32,174 bases of DNA. It comes from Ruminococcaceae bacterium UBA6413 (GTDB lineage Bacteria; Bacillota; Clostridia; Oscillospirales; Ruminococcaceae). This document shows, piece after piece, positions 8,063-16,285 of this stretch. The stretch lies in contig DJPL01000077.1 of assembly GCA_002437415.1 (NCBI GenBank), positions 76,709-108,882 on the forward strand, written 5' to 3'. Position 1 is the first letter of the stretch, and each line of letters begins with the position of its first letter. The notes under the pieces are model-generated. The model was not told the origin of the DNA. It saw only the letters and a list, made by a program, of their open reading frames with translations, and did not search any database. Position numbers and translations under genes: made by a program.

Positions 8063-8087
8063 ATAATAGAAACGGAGTATCAGAGCT

Positions 8088-8672
8088 ATGAATATAAAAC
8101 AGCAAAAACAGATAAAAACGTATCTTATCGCAGAGCTCGGGGAGGATAAGGGCAAGGCGTTATTTGACCGCCAGTCGGAAATACTGAACACGATCATAGA
8201 AAACACAAAGGGCAAGACGGAAAATCAGATGAAGATGCTAACGGGGACAATTCTTCCGCGTATAGCGTTGTATAAGGCTTTGCAGAAGGACGGATTTTCA
8301 GAAGAAGACGTACATCGGTATATGCAGAAGTATATGCTTGATATAGTGGCGGCTAAGAAGCATTCTTCTACCGCTAAAATGGAATTGTTCCCGGGATTTT
8401 ATTCGATCTACAGCAAGACGTTCCTTAAAATTATGAAGACTACCGACTTGCAGGTAAGCACACAGAACAGCGGCAAGGATTTTTATGATGTTACCATTAC
8501 AAAGTGTTTGTGGCATACGGCTTGTGTGGAAAACGGCTGTGAGGAGCTGTGCAGGCTGTTCTGCGATGTTGACGATGTTACATACGGCGGACTCAAGAAA
8601 ATAGGGTTTACAAGAACAAAAACGCTGGGTTACGGCGGGGATTGCTGTGATTTTCACTTTTTCAGGAAGTGA
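8088..8672 (+). CDS. L-2-amino-thiazoline-4-carboxylate hydrolase family protein (copy 1)
   Basis: A 194-residue protein that I assign to the ATC hydrolase family (Pfam ATC_hydrolase type). The family is named for opening the thiazoline ring of L-ATC to S-carbamoyl-cysteine, but most members have unknown substrates. The C-terminal half carries the typical pattern: a C-x-W-H stretch near 140, Cys at 146, 151, 155 and 159, FCDVDD, then GGDC186-C187-DFHF at the end. The N-terminal half is helical. A distant paralog lies at 10768 in the same gene run. Whether it acts on ATC, another cyclic thio compound or something else cannot be decided here. Confidence 0.75.
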   Translation: MNIKQQKQIKTYLIAELGEDKGKALFDRQSEILNTIIENTKGKTENQMKMLTGTILPRIALYKALQKDGFSEEDVHRYMQKYMLDIVAAKKHSSTAKMELFPGFYSIYSKTFLKIMKTTDLQVSTQNSGKDFYDVTITKCLWHTACVENGCEELCRLFCDVDDVTYGGLKKIGFTRTKTLGYGGDCCDFHFFRK

Positions 8673-8716
8673 TTTCGGCAGTTTTTAGCTTGACGCGGTA
8701 AGGTTTCAAATATAAG

Positions 8717-9790
8717 GTGCAGGTGAGAAACACGGAGAACAAGGCGGAAAATTCTTTGAGAAATATAATAACCGAAAATGTCGGAGAGGGATATATTGAT
8801 TTTTCGGTCAATATAAATCCGCTCGGCGTTCCCGATACGGTGAAGCGCCGGTTCGCGGAAATTGTGGAAATTTCGGGAGCTTATCCCGACCCCGATTGCA
8901 AGTATCTTTGCTCACTGCTTGCGGAAAAATATCATATAAACTATGGTCGGATATTGTGCGGTAACGGAGCGGATGACCTGCTTTACCGCCTTGCTTTTGC
9001 GGTAAATCCGAAACGTGCGGTTGTCATAGAGTCGACTTACGAGGAATATGACCGTGTGCTTGATCTGGTCGGCTGTGAGGTACTGCATTATACACTTAAA
9101 GCAGAAGAAAATTTCACTCTGAGTGAAGATGTGCTGTCGGTGCTTGATGAAAAATGCGACATTGCGTTTCTTTGCAACCCGAACAATCCGACAGGTCAGC
9201 TTGTGGATATCGGGCTTATGTGTAGAATTATAGAGCGCTGTCGGGATAAGCATATTCTGCTTGTTATTGACGAATGTTTCATGGAGTTTGTGCCCGATTG
9301 GGATAAATATTCCGTGAAGAAAATAGCCGCACAGAGCGAAAACGTTATAGTGATCGACGCTTTCACAAAGACTTATTCTCTTGCAGGGTTCAGGCTCGGT
9401 TTCTGCGTTTCGGGCAATGCAGAACTGCTTGACGGTATGAGGCTATACGGTGCGGATTTTGCGGTATCTGTACCTGCACAGCTTGCGGGAATATCCGCGC
9501 TTGCGGATAATGAGTATATGCGGAGGACGCACGAGGTTATTACAGCCGAACGCGATTGGCTGTTCGATAAGCTGAAAAGGCTTCCGCTTGAAGTATATCC
9601 GTCAGTGGCTAACTTTCTGCTTTTTAAAGGCGATAAGAATATACGCAGGAAGTTATACGAAAACGGCATAAAGGTCAGGGATTGTTCGCACTTTTACGGG
9701 CTCGGCGAGGAGTATTGCCGTGTGGCAATAAGAACTCACGATGATAACGAAAAGCTTGTAAAGGCGCTTGAAAAGATATTTTTAATATAA
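8717..9790 (+). CDS. Class I/II PLP-dependent aminotransferase, CobD/HisC-like
   Basis: A 357-residue fold-type I PLP enzyme. DFSVNINPLGVP near the N-terminus followed by a YPDP motif is typical of threonine-phosphate decarboxylase (CobD) and its HisC relatives. CNPNNPTGQ, the VIDECFMEF strand and FTK218TYSLAGFRLGF (Schiff-base Lys218) complete the active site. CobD makes aminopropanol phosphate for cobamide side chains, but no other cobamide gene is nearby except a CobC-like phosphatase three genes on, so a different amino acid or amino phosphate substrate is possible. The start is uncertain: GTG 8717 or GTG 8723, both with weak ribosome sites. Confidence 0.83.
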   Translation: MQVRNTENKAENSLRNIITENVGEGYIDFSVNINPLGVPDTVKRRFAEIVEISGAYPDPDCKYLCSLLAEKYHINYGRILCGNGADDLLYRLAFAVNPKRAVVIESTYEEYDRVLDLVGCEVLHYTLKAEENFTLSEDVLSVLDEKCDIAFLCNPNNPTGQLVDIGLMCRIIERCRDKHILLVIDECFMEFVPDWDKYSVKKIAAQSENVIVIDAFTKTYSLAGFRLGFCVSGNAELLDGMRLYGADFAVSVPAQLAGISALADNEYMRRTHEVITAERDWLFDKLKRLPLEVYPSVANFLLFKGDKNIRRKLYENGIKVRDCSHFYGLGEEYCRVAIRTHDDNEKLVKALEKIFLI

Positions 9791-9816
9791 ACAGATTTAT
9801 AAAAGGGGGCAGAGAT

Positions 9817-10743
9817 GTGACACAGAAAATCCACGAAAAGTGTGATAGTGCGACAGCATATTTTCACCTCCCCGGACTGTTTGAATTTTACGAGCTGTAT
9901 AGCCTGTTTCTGCCCTTGTTCTGTAACCATAGAGAGTACTTTTACGATTGGTGCGAGATAGGCTCGATATACGGCGCGCCTGCGGACTGCCTCTGGGGCG
10001 GCGGGCGTGTCGGGTTCGGTGATGACGAGCCAGAAAAGGTGCTTGAGCTTACGCAGAAGTACGGCATTTCCGCAAGGCTCACGTTCAGCAATTCGCTTAT
10101 AAAAGAAGAGCACCTTTCGGACAGAAAATGCAACAGGCTTTGTGAGATGTTCGGTAAAAGCACAGGAGTGCAAAACGGCGTTATAATCTGTTCGGACTTG
10201 TTGCTTGATTATCTGAAAAGCAGCTATCCCGGGCTGTATTTTGTTTCATCTACGACTAAAGTGCTGACGGATTTCGGACAGCTTGAAAATGAACTGAATC
10301 GTAAGGATTTCCGCTTTGTTGTGCCCGATTTCAGACTTAACAAGGCTTTTGATAAGCTCGGAGCTTTGACGGAAAAGCAGAAGAGCAAGGTTGAATTTCT
10401 GTGCAACGAGTGCTGTTATTTCGGCTGTAATGACAGGAAAAGCTGTTATGAAAATGTCAGCCGAAAAAGCCTTGATGAGGACTGTCCCGACTTTATATGC
10501 CGCTCTCCGGGCGGTAATGAGGGCTACAGATTTTCAAAGGCTATGGAAAGCCCTGCGTTTATCGGAACGGACAATATTAAAAATATCTATCTTCCGATGG
10601 GCTTCACGCATTTCAAAATTGAGGGCAGAGGGCTCGGCAGTGCTGTCGTACTGGAGTTTCTGCTGTACTATATGACAAAGCCGGAATATCAGCTTCGGGT
10701 CAGGGAGGAGATTTACCTTGACAGTATGCTGGATCTGTTTTGA
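9817..10743 (+). CDS. Conserved hypothetical, Cys-rich, U32-peptidase-like
   Basis: A 308-residue soluble protein of unassigned function. A U32/UbiV-like TIM barrel is suggested by ISARLTFSNSLI, the FVSSTTKVLTD strand, FRFVVPDFRLNK, and FKIEGRGLGS near the C-terminus. It has a cysteine cluster at C196, C199, C200, C204 and C210, plus C223 and C228. In UbiV-type U32 proteins comparable cysteines bind a 4Fe-4S cluster, so a metal or Fe-S site is plausible here; this is inference. It starts at GTG 9817 after a GGGGG ribosome site and lies 26 bp after the PLP enzyme and 24 bp before the second ATC-hydrolase-family gene, so it probably works with them. Confidence 0.6.
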   Translation: MTQKIHEKCDSATAYFHLPGLFEFYELYSLFLPLFCNHREYFYDWCEIGSIYGAPADCLWGGGRVGFGDDEPEKVLELTQKYGISARLTFSNSLIKEEHLSDRKCNRLCEMFGKSTGVQNGVIICSDLLLDYLKSSYPGLYFVSSTTKVLTDFGQLENELNRKDFRFVVPDFRLNKAFDKLGALTEKQKSKVEFLCNECCYFGCNDRKSCYENVSRKSLDEDCPDFICRSPGGNEGYRFSKAMESPAFIGTDNIKNIYLPMGFTHFKIEGRGLGSAVVLEFLLYYMTKPEYQLRVREEIYLDSMLDLF

Positions 10744-10767
10744 TAAAAATGCTTACGGAGATACGAT

Positions 10768-11496
10768 ATGAGCGAGAAAGAAAAAATCAATAATCATCTT
10801 AAGTTAAGCGATATGACCGAGATCTGCGACAGAGTTCAGAGTTGGCTTAATGACAGGTACGGAGAAGAACAGGGCAAGGAAATATGGGTAAAGGTATGCG
10901 CGCAGTATAACGAGTATATGAGAGATTTTCCCGATTACGGCGGTAAAAAGAACGCACACGCCATTGCAATATACGGCGCTGTGATTATATTTTCGCTGTA
11001 CCCGCTTTTGCCCGATAATCCTCCCGTTGAGCAGTTACAGGAGATGGTGACCGGACTGTTTATGGCGGGTTTTGTAAAGCTGGGCAAGATATTCAACCTG
11101 AACAGAAAAGCGGATATCTGGCTTATAAACACGGTGTTCACAGTAGTCGGAAACAAGGACCGCAAGCAGATAAAGCAGTACCCTGATACCTTCTGCAATG
11201 TGGCTGAGCCTTTCGACAAGGAAAACCGCGCCGCAAGGTACAGCTTTACGCAGTGCCCGAATGCGGAATTTGCAAAAAAGTATGATCTGCTTCATGTGCT
11301 ACCGCTTTTCTGCAACTCGGATTACCGCGGGATAAGCCTTATACACGGCACGCTTATAAGAAAGGGCACTTGCGGAAATTCGGACAGGTGCGATTATTGC
11401 GTTGTGGGCTCTGAAAGTCCTTTGGCGAAGAAGTATGAGATCGTTAAGGACGATAAGGGCTTTCTTGTGAGCAGAGAGAAGAAAGAAGCCAAATGA
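10768..11496 (+). CDS. L-2-amino-thiazoline-4-carboxylate hydrolase family protein (copy 2)
   Basis: A 242-residue protein with the same C-terminal signature as the copy at 8088: FC182NSDYRG, a strand ending RKGTC202, then GNSDRC208DYC211. The shared layout is F-C-x-x-D followed about 20-25 residues later by G-[NG]-x-x-x-C-D-[YF]. Its N-terminal part is longer and holds a hydrophobic helix (IAIYGAVIIFSLYPLL, about 68-83) that looks buried rather than membrane-spanning. The two copies are diverged enough to suggest different substrates. Assignment rests on motif recognition alone. Confidence 0.68.
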   Translation: MSEKEKINNHLKLSDMTEICDRVQSWLNDRYGEEQGKEIWVKVCAQYNEYMRDFPDYGGKKNAHAIAIYGAVIIFSLYPLLPDNPPVEQLQEMVTGLFMAGFVKLGKIFNLNRKADIWLINTVFTVVGNKDRKQIKQYPDTFCNVAEPFDKENRAARYSFTQCPNAEFAKKYDLLHVLPLFCNSDYRGISLIHGTLIRKGTCGNSDRCDYCVVGSESPLAKKYEIVKDDKGFLVSREKKEAK

Positions 11497-11520
11497 TATT
11501 TCGGAATATGAGGTGAAAAT

Positions 11521-12072
11521 ATGCTATACATAATGCGACACGGAAAAACCGAGTGGAATAAAAAGCACAAACTACAGGGCAGGACCGATATCCCGCTGTG
11601 CGAAGAGGGAATAGAAATGGCGGAAAAGGCGCGGGAGGAATATAAGGACGTACATATTGACGTGTGCTATTGCTCGCCGCTTATCCGTGCAAGAAAAACT
11701 GCTGAGATAGTCCTTGAGGGAAGAAATATCCCGATAATTTCCGATGACAGACTGATGGAAATGAGCTTCGGAGAATATGAGGGAATTGAGAACAGCTTTG
11801 ATATTCCCGACTGCCCGATAAACCTGTTGTTTTTCCACCCCGAGCAGTATACAAGCTCTATAGGCGGGGCGGAAACATTTGACGAGCTGTTCGGCAGAAC
11901 GGGCGAATTTCTTGACGAGGTGGTTTATCCGCAGGTGAAACAGGGCAAGGATATTCTGATAGTCGGACACGGCGCAATGAATGCAAGCATTGTGTGCCGG
12001 ATAAAGAATTTGCCCGTATCCGAGTTCTGGAGCGCGGGACTGGATCAGTGCAAGATGATAAAGCTGTTGTGA
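11521..12072 (+). CDS. Histidine phosphatase family protein (PGM/CobC-like)
   Basis: A 183-residue phosphatase of the branch-1 histidine acid phosphatase superfamily. R6-H7-G8 forms the phosphohistidine motif, MSFGEYEG carries the acidic residue, and G149-H150-G151 supplies the second histidine. Family members include cofactor-dependent phosphoglycerate mutase, alpha-ribazole phosphatase (CobC) and many small-molecule phosphatases. At this length it is more likely a phosphatase than a mutase. Together with the CobD-like enzyme upstream it might process a phosphorylated amine or amino acid. Confidence 0.9.
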   Translation: MLYIMRHGKTEWNKKHKLQGRTDIPLCEEGIEMAEKAREEYKDVHIDVCYCSPLIRARKTAEIVLEGRNIPIISDDRLMEMSFGEYEGIENSFDIPDCPINLLFFHPEQYTSSIGGAETFDELFGRTGEFLDEVVYPQVKQGKDILIVGHGAMNASIVCRIKNLPVSEFWSAGLDQCKMIKLL

Positions 12073-12089
12073 GGAGATAGAGGAGATAT

Positions 12090-12293
12090 ATGAGTAAGTA
12101 CAATTTATTGTGGGAATATATAGGGAAATGCGGTGAGCCTGAAATTACGCTGACCTATGAAGAGATAGAGAAGATCTGCGGTGTGCCGATAGATCATTCG
12201 TTCCTGACGTACAAGAAAGAACTTAATGATTATGGATACGCTGTAAAGAAAATATCGATGAAGAATAAGACGGTGCTGTTTTGCAAGGATTAA
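12090..12293 (+). CDS. Small conserved hypothetical protein (67 aa)
   Basis: A 67-residue protein with the pattern KYNLLWEYIG followed by ITLTYEEIEKICG, which resembles the small DUF7662-like proteins (KY-x-x-L-x-x-[YW]-L ... LTF-x-E-I-E). It lies 17 bp after the phosphatase gene behind a GAGGAGA ribosome site and closes the run of eight genes. No catalytic motif is visible; the fold looks like a small winged-helix or alpha/beta module. Function unknown. Confidence 0.7.
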   Translation: MSKYNLLWEYIGKCGEPEITLTYEEIEKICGVPIDHSFLTYKKELNDYGYAVKKISMKNKTVLFCKD

Positions 12294-12419
12294 AAGCGCT
12301 GTCGTTATATGAAATTCTGAAAAATGCTTTTTGTGTGACGCTTGAGTAAAAGCGTTTAACAGCTTGCGGCTTTCTTTCATAAACTGAACTGAGTACAGTG
12401 TACGGAAGGAGGTGCATAA

Positions 12420-12653
12420 GTGATAAAACTGTCACAGCTTGAAAGAGATGAAAAATGCAGGGTGGTGGAGCTGTCACTTGCAGGAGATATGCGAAGAAGG
12501 CTGATGGATCTCGGCTTTACCGAGGGCGCAAGGGTCACCTGCGTGTTGTGCGGCAGCGGAATAAAGGCGTATCTTGTGCGGGGTGCGGTAATAGCACTCA
12601 GAAACGAGGATGGAGATAGGGTGCTTGTAAGCGAAATAAAAAAAGTGAAATAA
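12420..12653 (+). CDS. feoA: FeoA-domain protein
   Basis: A 77-residue SH3-like FeoA protein. The signature RRLMDLGFTEGARV (about 22-35) and the C-terminal hydrophobic-glycine pattern ending in VLVSEIKKV are typical. FeoA proteins are cytosolic accessories of the FeoB ferrous iron transporter; no feoB is in the window, so this is a stand-alone copy. It starts with GTG at 12420 behind AAGGAGG (12407-12413). No Fur box is obvious upstream, and no strong terminator follows before the pyr promoter at 12680. Confidence 0.9.
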   Translation: MIKLSQLERDEKCRVVELSLAGDMRRRLMDLGFTEGARVTCVLCGSGIKAYLVRGAVIALRNEDGDRVLVSEIKKVK

Positions 12654-12679
12654 ATTTTTAAAAAAATTTCGTAAACTTG

Positions 12680-12708
12680 TAGACAAACGGCTGAAAATAT
12701 AGTATAAT
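12680..12708 (+). promoter_or_regulatory. pyr operon promoter
   Basis: TAGACA (12680-12685), 17 bp, TATAAT (12703-12708). Expected start near 12715, about 157 nt before pyrC. Confidence 0.75.
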
Positions 12709-12732
12709 AAAATGACTATGGAAATAGGCGAG

Positions 12733-12798
12733 GATATGCGACACAAAAATTAGCATATCTTTCGTAAAATGGAATATTTTATCTGCCGGGAGCGGATA
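12733..12798 (+). promoter_or_regulatory. Structured pyr leader (two or three hairpins)
   Basis: GATATGC (12733-12739) pairs perfectly with GCATATC (12753-12759) around a 13-nt A-rich loop. AAAAT / ATTTT (12766-12780) forms a weak hairpin. TATCTGC (12780-12786) pairs with GCGGATA (12792-12798, one U.G pair) around a CGGGA loop. These lie between the promoter and the leader terminator, where a regulator or ligand would act. The loop does not clearly match the PyrR consensus as I know it. Confidence 0.5.
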
Positions 12799-12805
12799 AC
12801 AAATC

Positions 12806-12850
12806 AAAGCCACGTTTTTCATCGTCAAAGGAGAAAAACGTGGCTTTTTT
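12806..12850 (+). terminator. Intrinsic terminator / attenuator in pyr leader
   Basis: GCCACGTTTTTC (12809-12820) pairs perfectly with GAAAAACGTGGC (12833-12844), extended to 15 bp by flanking AAA/TTT, followed by a run of T. It lies between the only good promoter and pyrC, leaving just 21 bp to the start codon. Expression of pyrC therefore needs read-through, which implies attenuation. Confidence 0.85.
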
Positions 12851-12871
12851 GCAAAAATGCGAGGTGCTTTA

Positions 12872-14149
12872 ATGACAATTTTACTTAAAAACGGTCATGT
12901 TGTTGATTATGTGAACAGTTTTGAGGGCAAGACGGACATACTTATAAGGGACGGTTTTATCCGTGTGCTCGGCGAGAACCTTGAAAGTGACGATAAGGAC
13001 ACAAAGGTGATCGACTGTAACGGTCTTACGGTAATACCGGGCATTTGCGATATGCACGTTCACTTAAGAGATCCCGGTCAGACATATAAAGAGGATATTT
13101 TCACTGGCTGTGAGGCGGCAGTTGCAGGCGGCATTACCTCGCTTGCTTGTATGCCCAATACAAAGCCCCCGGTCGATAATAAGGAAACGGTAAAGTACAT
13201 TCTCGACAAGGCGAAAAAAGCCAAGGCAAAGGTTTACCCCGTGGGTTGTATCACAAAGGGTATGCAGGGCAAGGAGCTGTGCGACTATGACGAGCTGAAA
13301 GCGGCAGGCTGTGTTGCGGTAAGCGACGACGGCAGACCCGTTGAGTCGGCGAATATGATGGCACAGGCTATGGTAAAGGCTCACTATGCGGGACTGAAGG
13401 TCATTTCGCACTGCGAGGACCTTGAGATAATAAACGGCGGTATAATCAATAAGGGAAAGATATCTCAGCAGCTCGGCGTAAAGGGTATGAGCAGACTGAG
13501 TGAGGATATAATCACGGCAAGAGAGCTTGCGATAGCTCAGGATACACAGATGCCGATACACATTGCGCACGTTTCGACAAAGGGCAGTGTAAACACGATA
13601 AGAGGCAATACTCATATCGGTGTTATGTGCACCTGCGAGACCGCACCGCACTACTTTATGATGACGGACGAAAAGCTGTTATCAAGAGATGCGGACTACA
13701 GAATGAACCCTCCGCTTCGTGAAGAGGACGATGTTATGGCGATAACCGCCGCTATAATAGACGGCACTATCGACTGCATAGTTACCGACCACGCCCCGCA
13801 CAGTGCAGAGGAAAAGGCAGATTTTGAAAAAGCGCCCAACGGTGTTGTAGGTATGGAAACCTCGCTTGCCGCAACACTGACAGGACTTTATCACACAGGT
13901 GCGATAAGCCTTATGCACATAGTAAGACTTATGTGCGTCAACCCCAGAAAGATACTTGGTATTGAGGGCGGTTCACTCGGTGTGGGAGATGTCGCGGATA
14001 TAGCGATATTTGACGCTGACGAAAGCTGGACGGTAGATCCCGCAAAGCTTCACTCAAAGTCAAAGAACACCTGCTTCAAGGGAATGACCTTAAAGGGCAG
14101 AGTAAAATACACACTGGTAAACGGAAAAATAGTATACGAGGACAAGTAA
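12872..14149 (+). CDS. pyrC: Dihydroorotase
   Basis: A 425-residue amidohydrolase that cyclises N-carbamoyl-L-aspartate to dihydroorotate, step three of UMP synthesis. Zinc ligands appear in DMH62VH64LRDPG, SH180CED and the VTD306HAPH motif; MPNTKP is the usual dihydroorotase signature. Its length fits the Bacillus-type class I enzyme. I chose ATG 12872 because GAGGTG (12861-12866) precedes it. An ATG 15 bp upstream has no ribosome site and touches the terminator. It is the first gene of the operon. Confidence 0.96.
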   Translation: MTILLKNGHVVDYVNSFEGKTDILIRDGFIRVLGENLESDDKDTKVIDCNGLTVIPGICDMHVHLRDPGQTYKEDIFTGCEAAVAGGITSLACMPNTKPPVDNKETVKYILDKAKKAKAKVYPVGCITKGMQGKELCDYDELKAAGCVAVSDDGRPVESANMMAQAMVKAHYAGLKVISHCEDLEIINGGIINKGKISQQLGVKGMSRLSEDIITARELAIAQDTQMPIHIAHVSTKGSVNTIRGNTHIGVMCTCETAPHYFMMTDEKLLSRDADYRMNPPLREEDDVMAITAAIIDGTIDCIVTDHAPHSAEEKADFEKAPNGVVGMETSLAATLTGLYHTGAISLMHIVRLMCVNPRKILGIEGGSLGVGDVADIAIFDADESWTVDPAKLHSKSKNTCFKGMTLKGRVKYTLVNGKIVYEDK

Positions 14150-14191
14150 GCTCCGATATACTTCAAATAAATACAAAGGATGGATACGAAA

Positions 14192-15124
14192 ATGTCAATG
14201 GATAATCTTCTTCGCGCGATCTGCGAAAAGCAGAACCCTACAGTCGCAGGTCTTGACCCCAAGCTCGACTATGTACCTCAGTACATAAAGGACAAGGCTT
14301 TCAACAAGTACGGTGAAACACTCAAGGGTGCGGCAAAGGCAATACTTGAATTCAACAAGTGCCTTATAGACGCGCTCCACGAGGTAGTTCCCGCGGTAAA
14401 GCCCCAGGCAGCTTATTACGAAATGTACGGCACAGCAGGAATAAAGACACTGTACAAGACGCAGGAATACGCAAGAAGCAGAGGTATGTACGTTATCACA
14501 GACGGCAAGCGTAACGATATAGGTACAACAATGGAGGCGTATGCCGCCGCACATCTGGGCAAGGTCAAGGTAGGAAACGAAGAATTCGAGCCCTTCCTCG
14601 GCGACGCTCTGACGGTAAACGGATATCTCGGAAGTGACGGTATCAACCCTCTTATCAAGGTCTGCAAGGAAAACGACAAGGGCATTTTCGTACTGGTAAA
14701 GACATCTAACCCCTCAAGCGGCGAGCTTCAGGATCTGCTTATAGACGGCGTTCCCGTATATGAGAGAATGGGAAATATGTGCGAAAAGTGGGGCGAACAG
14801 CTCCCCGGTGAGTACGGCTATTCGGGTGTCGGCGCGGTAGTAGGCGCTACATATCCCGAGCAGATCGCCGAGCTTCGTAAAAAGCTCCCTCACACGTTCT
14901 TCCTTATCCCCGGCTACGGTGCACAGGGCGCAACGGCTAAGGATATCGCCGCCGCATTTGACGAAAACGGTCTCGGCGGTATAGTAAACAGCTCAAGAGG
15001 AATAATGACAGCATATAAAAAAGAAGGCTGTGACGAGCACGACTTCGCAGGTGCGGCATTCAGAGAGGCTCTGCGTATGAGAGATGAGATAATGGGCTTT
15101 GTCGGAAAGATACAGCTCCCCTGA
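14192..15124 (+). CDS. pyrF: Orotidine 5'-phosphate decarboxylase, class 2
   Basis: A 310-residue decarboxylase that converts OMP to UMP, the last step of the pathway. TVAGLDPKLDYVP at the N-terminus and D104-G-K106-R-N-D109-IGTT hold the catalytic Lys/Asp network. The length and the insertions mark the longer type-2 PyrF found in Clostridia and actinobacteria. ATG 14192 has AAGGATGG 8 bp upstream; an in-frame ATG at 14180 overlaps that ribosome site. It follows pyrC by 42 bp. Confidence 0.95.
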   Translation: MSMDNLLRAICEKQNPTVAGLDPKLDYVPQYIKDKAFNKYGETLKGAAKAILEFNKCLIDALHEVVPAVKPQAAYYEMYGTAGIKTLYKTQEYARSRGMYVITDGKRNDIGTTMEAYAAAHLGKVKVGNEEFEPFLGDALTVNGYLGSDGINPLIKVCKENDKGIFVLVKTSNPSSGELQDLLIDGVPVYERMGNMCEKWGEQLPGEYGYSGVGAVVGATYPEQIAELRKKLPHTFFLIPGYGAQGATAKDIAAAFDENGLGGIVNSSRGIMTAYKKEGCDEHDFAGAAFREALRMRDEIMGFVGKIQLP

Positions 15125-15166
15125 GTGATAGAACAAAAAAGAAAAAATACGAAAGGAACGAATTAA

Positions 15167-16285
15167 ATGGACTTAAAAGCTAACAAAGCAAAGACCGCAT
15201 ATCTGATACTTGCAGACGGAACGGTGTTCACGGGCAAGAGCTTCGGCTGTGAGGGCGAGGTCGTAGGCGAGATAGTTTTCACGACTGCTATGACAGGCTA
15301 TGAAGAAACGCTGACAGACCCCAGCTACTGCGGACAGATCGTAACGCAGACATTCCCTCTTATCGGTAACTACGGCGTAAACGATGAGGACTACGAATCA
15401 AAGACGAGCGTGGTAAGCGGTTATATCGTGCGCGAATATTGCGAGGTACCGTCAAACTTCCGCTGTGAGGGCGATATAGACAGCTTCTTAAAGCAGCATA
15501 ACATCATCGGACTGTTCGGAATAGATACAAGAAGACTTACAAGAATAATCCGTGAAACAGGTGTTATGAACGGTATGATAACAACGAGCGAGCCTACAGA
15601 CGAATTCAAGGCGCAGGCTCTTGAAAAGATAAGAGCTTATGTTGTAGGTCCTGTTGTACCCAAGGTAAGCGTAAAGCAACCCGAGGAGTTCAAGGCGGAA
15701 AACGGCAAGTACAAGGTAGCGCTTATGGATTACGGCTATAAGTTCAACATAAGACGTGAGCTTGTAAAGCGCGGCTGTGACGTTACCGTATTCCCCTATG
15801 ATACAAGCGCAGAGGAAATACTGAAATTCGCACCCGACGGCATTATGCTTTCAAACGGACCGGGTGACCCGCAGGATAACACGGTATCGATAAACACACT
15901 GAGAGAGCTTATACCTCATCAGATACCGACATTCGGTATCTGTCTGGGTCATCAGCTCTTAGCGCTTGCAAACGGTGCTACCACAGTCAAGCTGAAATAC
16001 GGTCACAGAGGCGGAAACCAGCCTGTAACCGATGTTACTATCGACAGAACATTCATCACATCGCAGAACCACGGTTATGCGGTCGTAAGCGACAGCCTTC
16101 CTGCAAGTGCAGGCAAGGTAAGCCATATCAACGGCAACGACAAGACCTGCGAGGGCGTTATGTACACAAATGCGCCTGCATTTACGGTACAGTTCCACCC
16201 CGAGGCTTGCGGCGGTCCGCACGATACAGCGTATCTGTTCGATAAATTTATCAGTCTGATGGAGGAGAATAAGAAATGCCGTTAA
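15167..16285 (+). CDS. carA: Carbamoyl-phosphate synthase, small (glutaminase) subunit
   Basis: A 372-residue class I glutamine amidotransferase. The N-terminal CarA domain (about 1-170) precedes a GATase domain with nucleophile C259 in GICLGHQ and the H344-P-E346 pair. It releases ammonia from glutamine and channels it to CarB. Ribosome site GAAAGGAACG upstream of ATG 15167. The stop overlaps carB by 10 bp, indicating translational coupling. The location in a pyr operon suggests the pyrimidine-regulated CPSase. Confidence 0.97.
   Translation: MDLKANKAKTAYLILADGTVFTGKSFGCEGEVVGEIVFTTAMTGYEETLTDPSYCGQIVTQTFPLIGNYGVNDEDYESKTSVVSGYIVREYCEVPSNFRCEGDIDSFLKQHNIIGLFGIDTRRLTRIIRETGVMNGMITTSEPTDEFKAQALEKIRAYVVGPVVPKVSVKQPEEFKAENGKYKVALMDYGYKFNIRRELVKRGCDVTVFPYDTSAEEILKFAPDGIMLSNGPGDPQDNTVSINTLRELIPHQIPTFGICLGHQLLALANGATTVKLKYGHRGGNQPVTDVTIDRTFITSQNHGYAVVSDSLPASAGKVSHINGNDKTCEGVMYTNAPAFTVQFHPEACGGPHDTAYLFDKFISLMEENKKCR

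Noticed and set aside
8717..12072. Cobalamin biosynthesis cluster based on CobD-like and CobC-like proteins
   Set aside because: Both belong to broad families, and no cobamide-specific gene (cobS, cobT, cobU, cbiB) is present, so I keep the generic calls.
12660..12680. AT-rich inverted repeat after feoA as a terminator
   Set aside because: The stem has no G/C pairs (aaattt / aaattt type) and no proper T tract, so termination there is unlikely.
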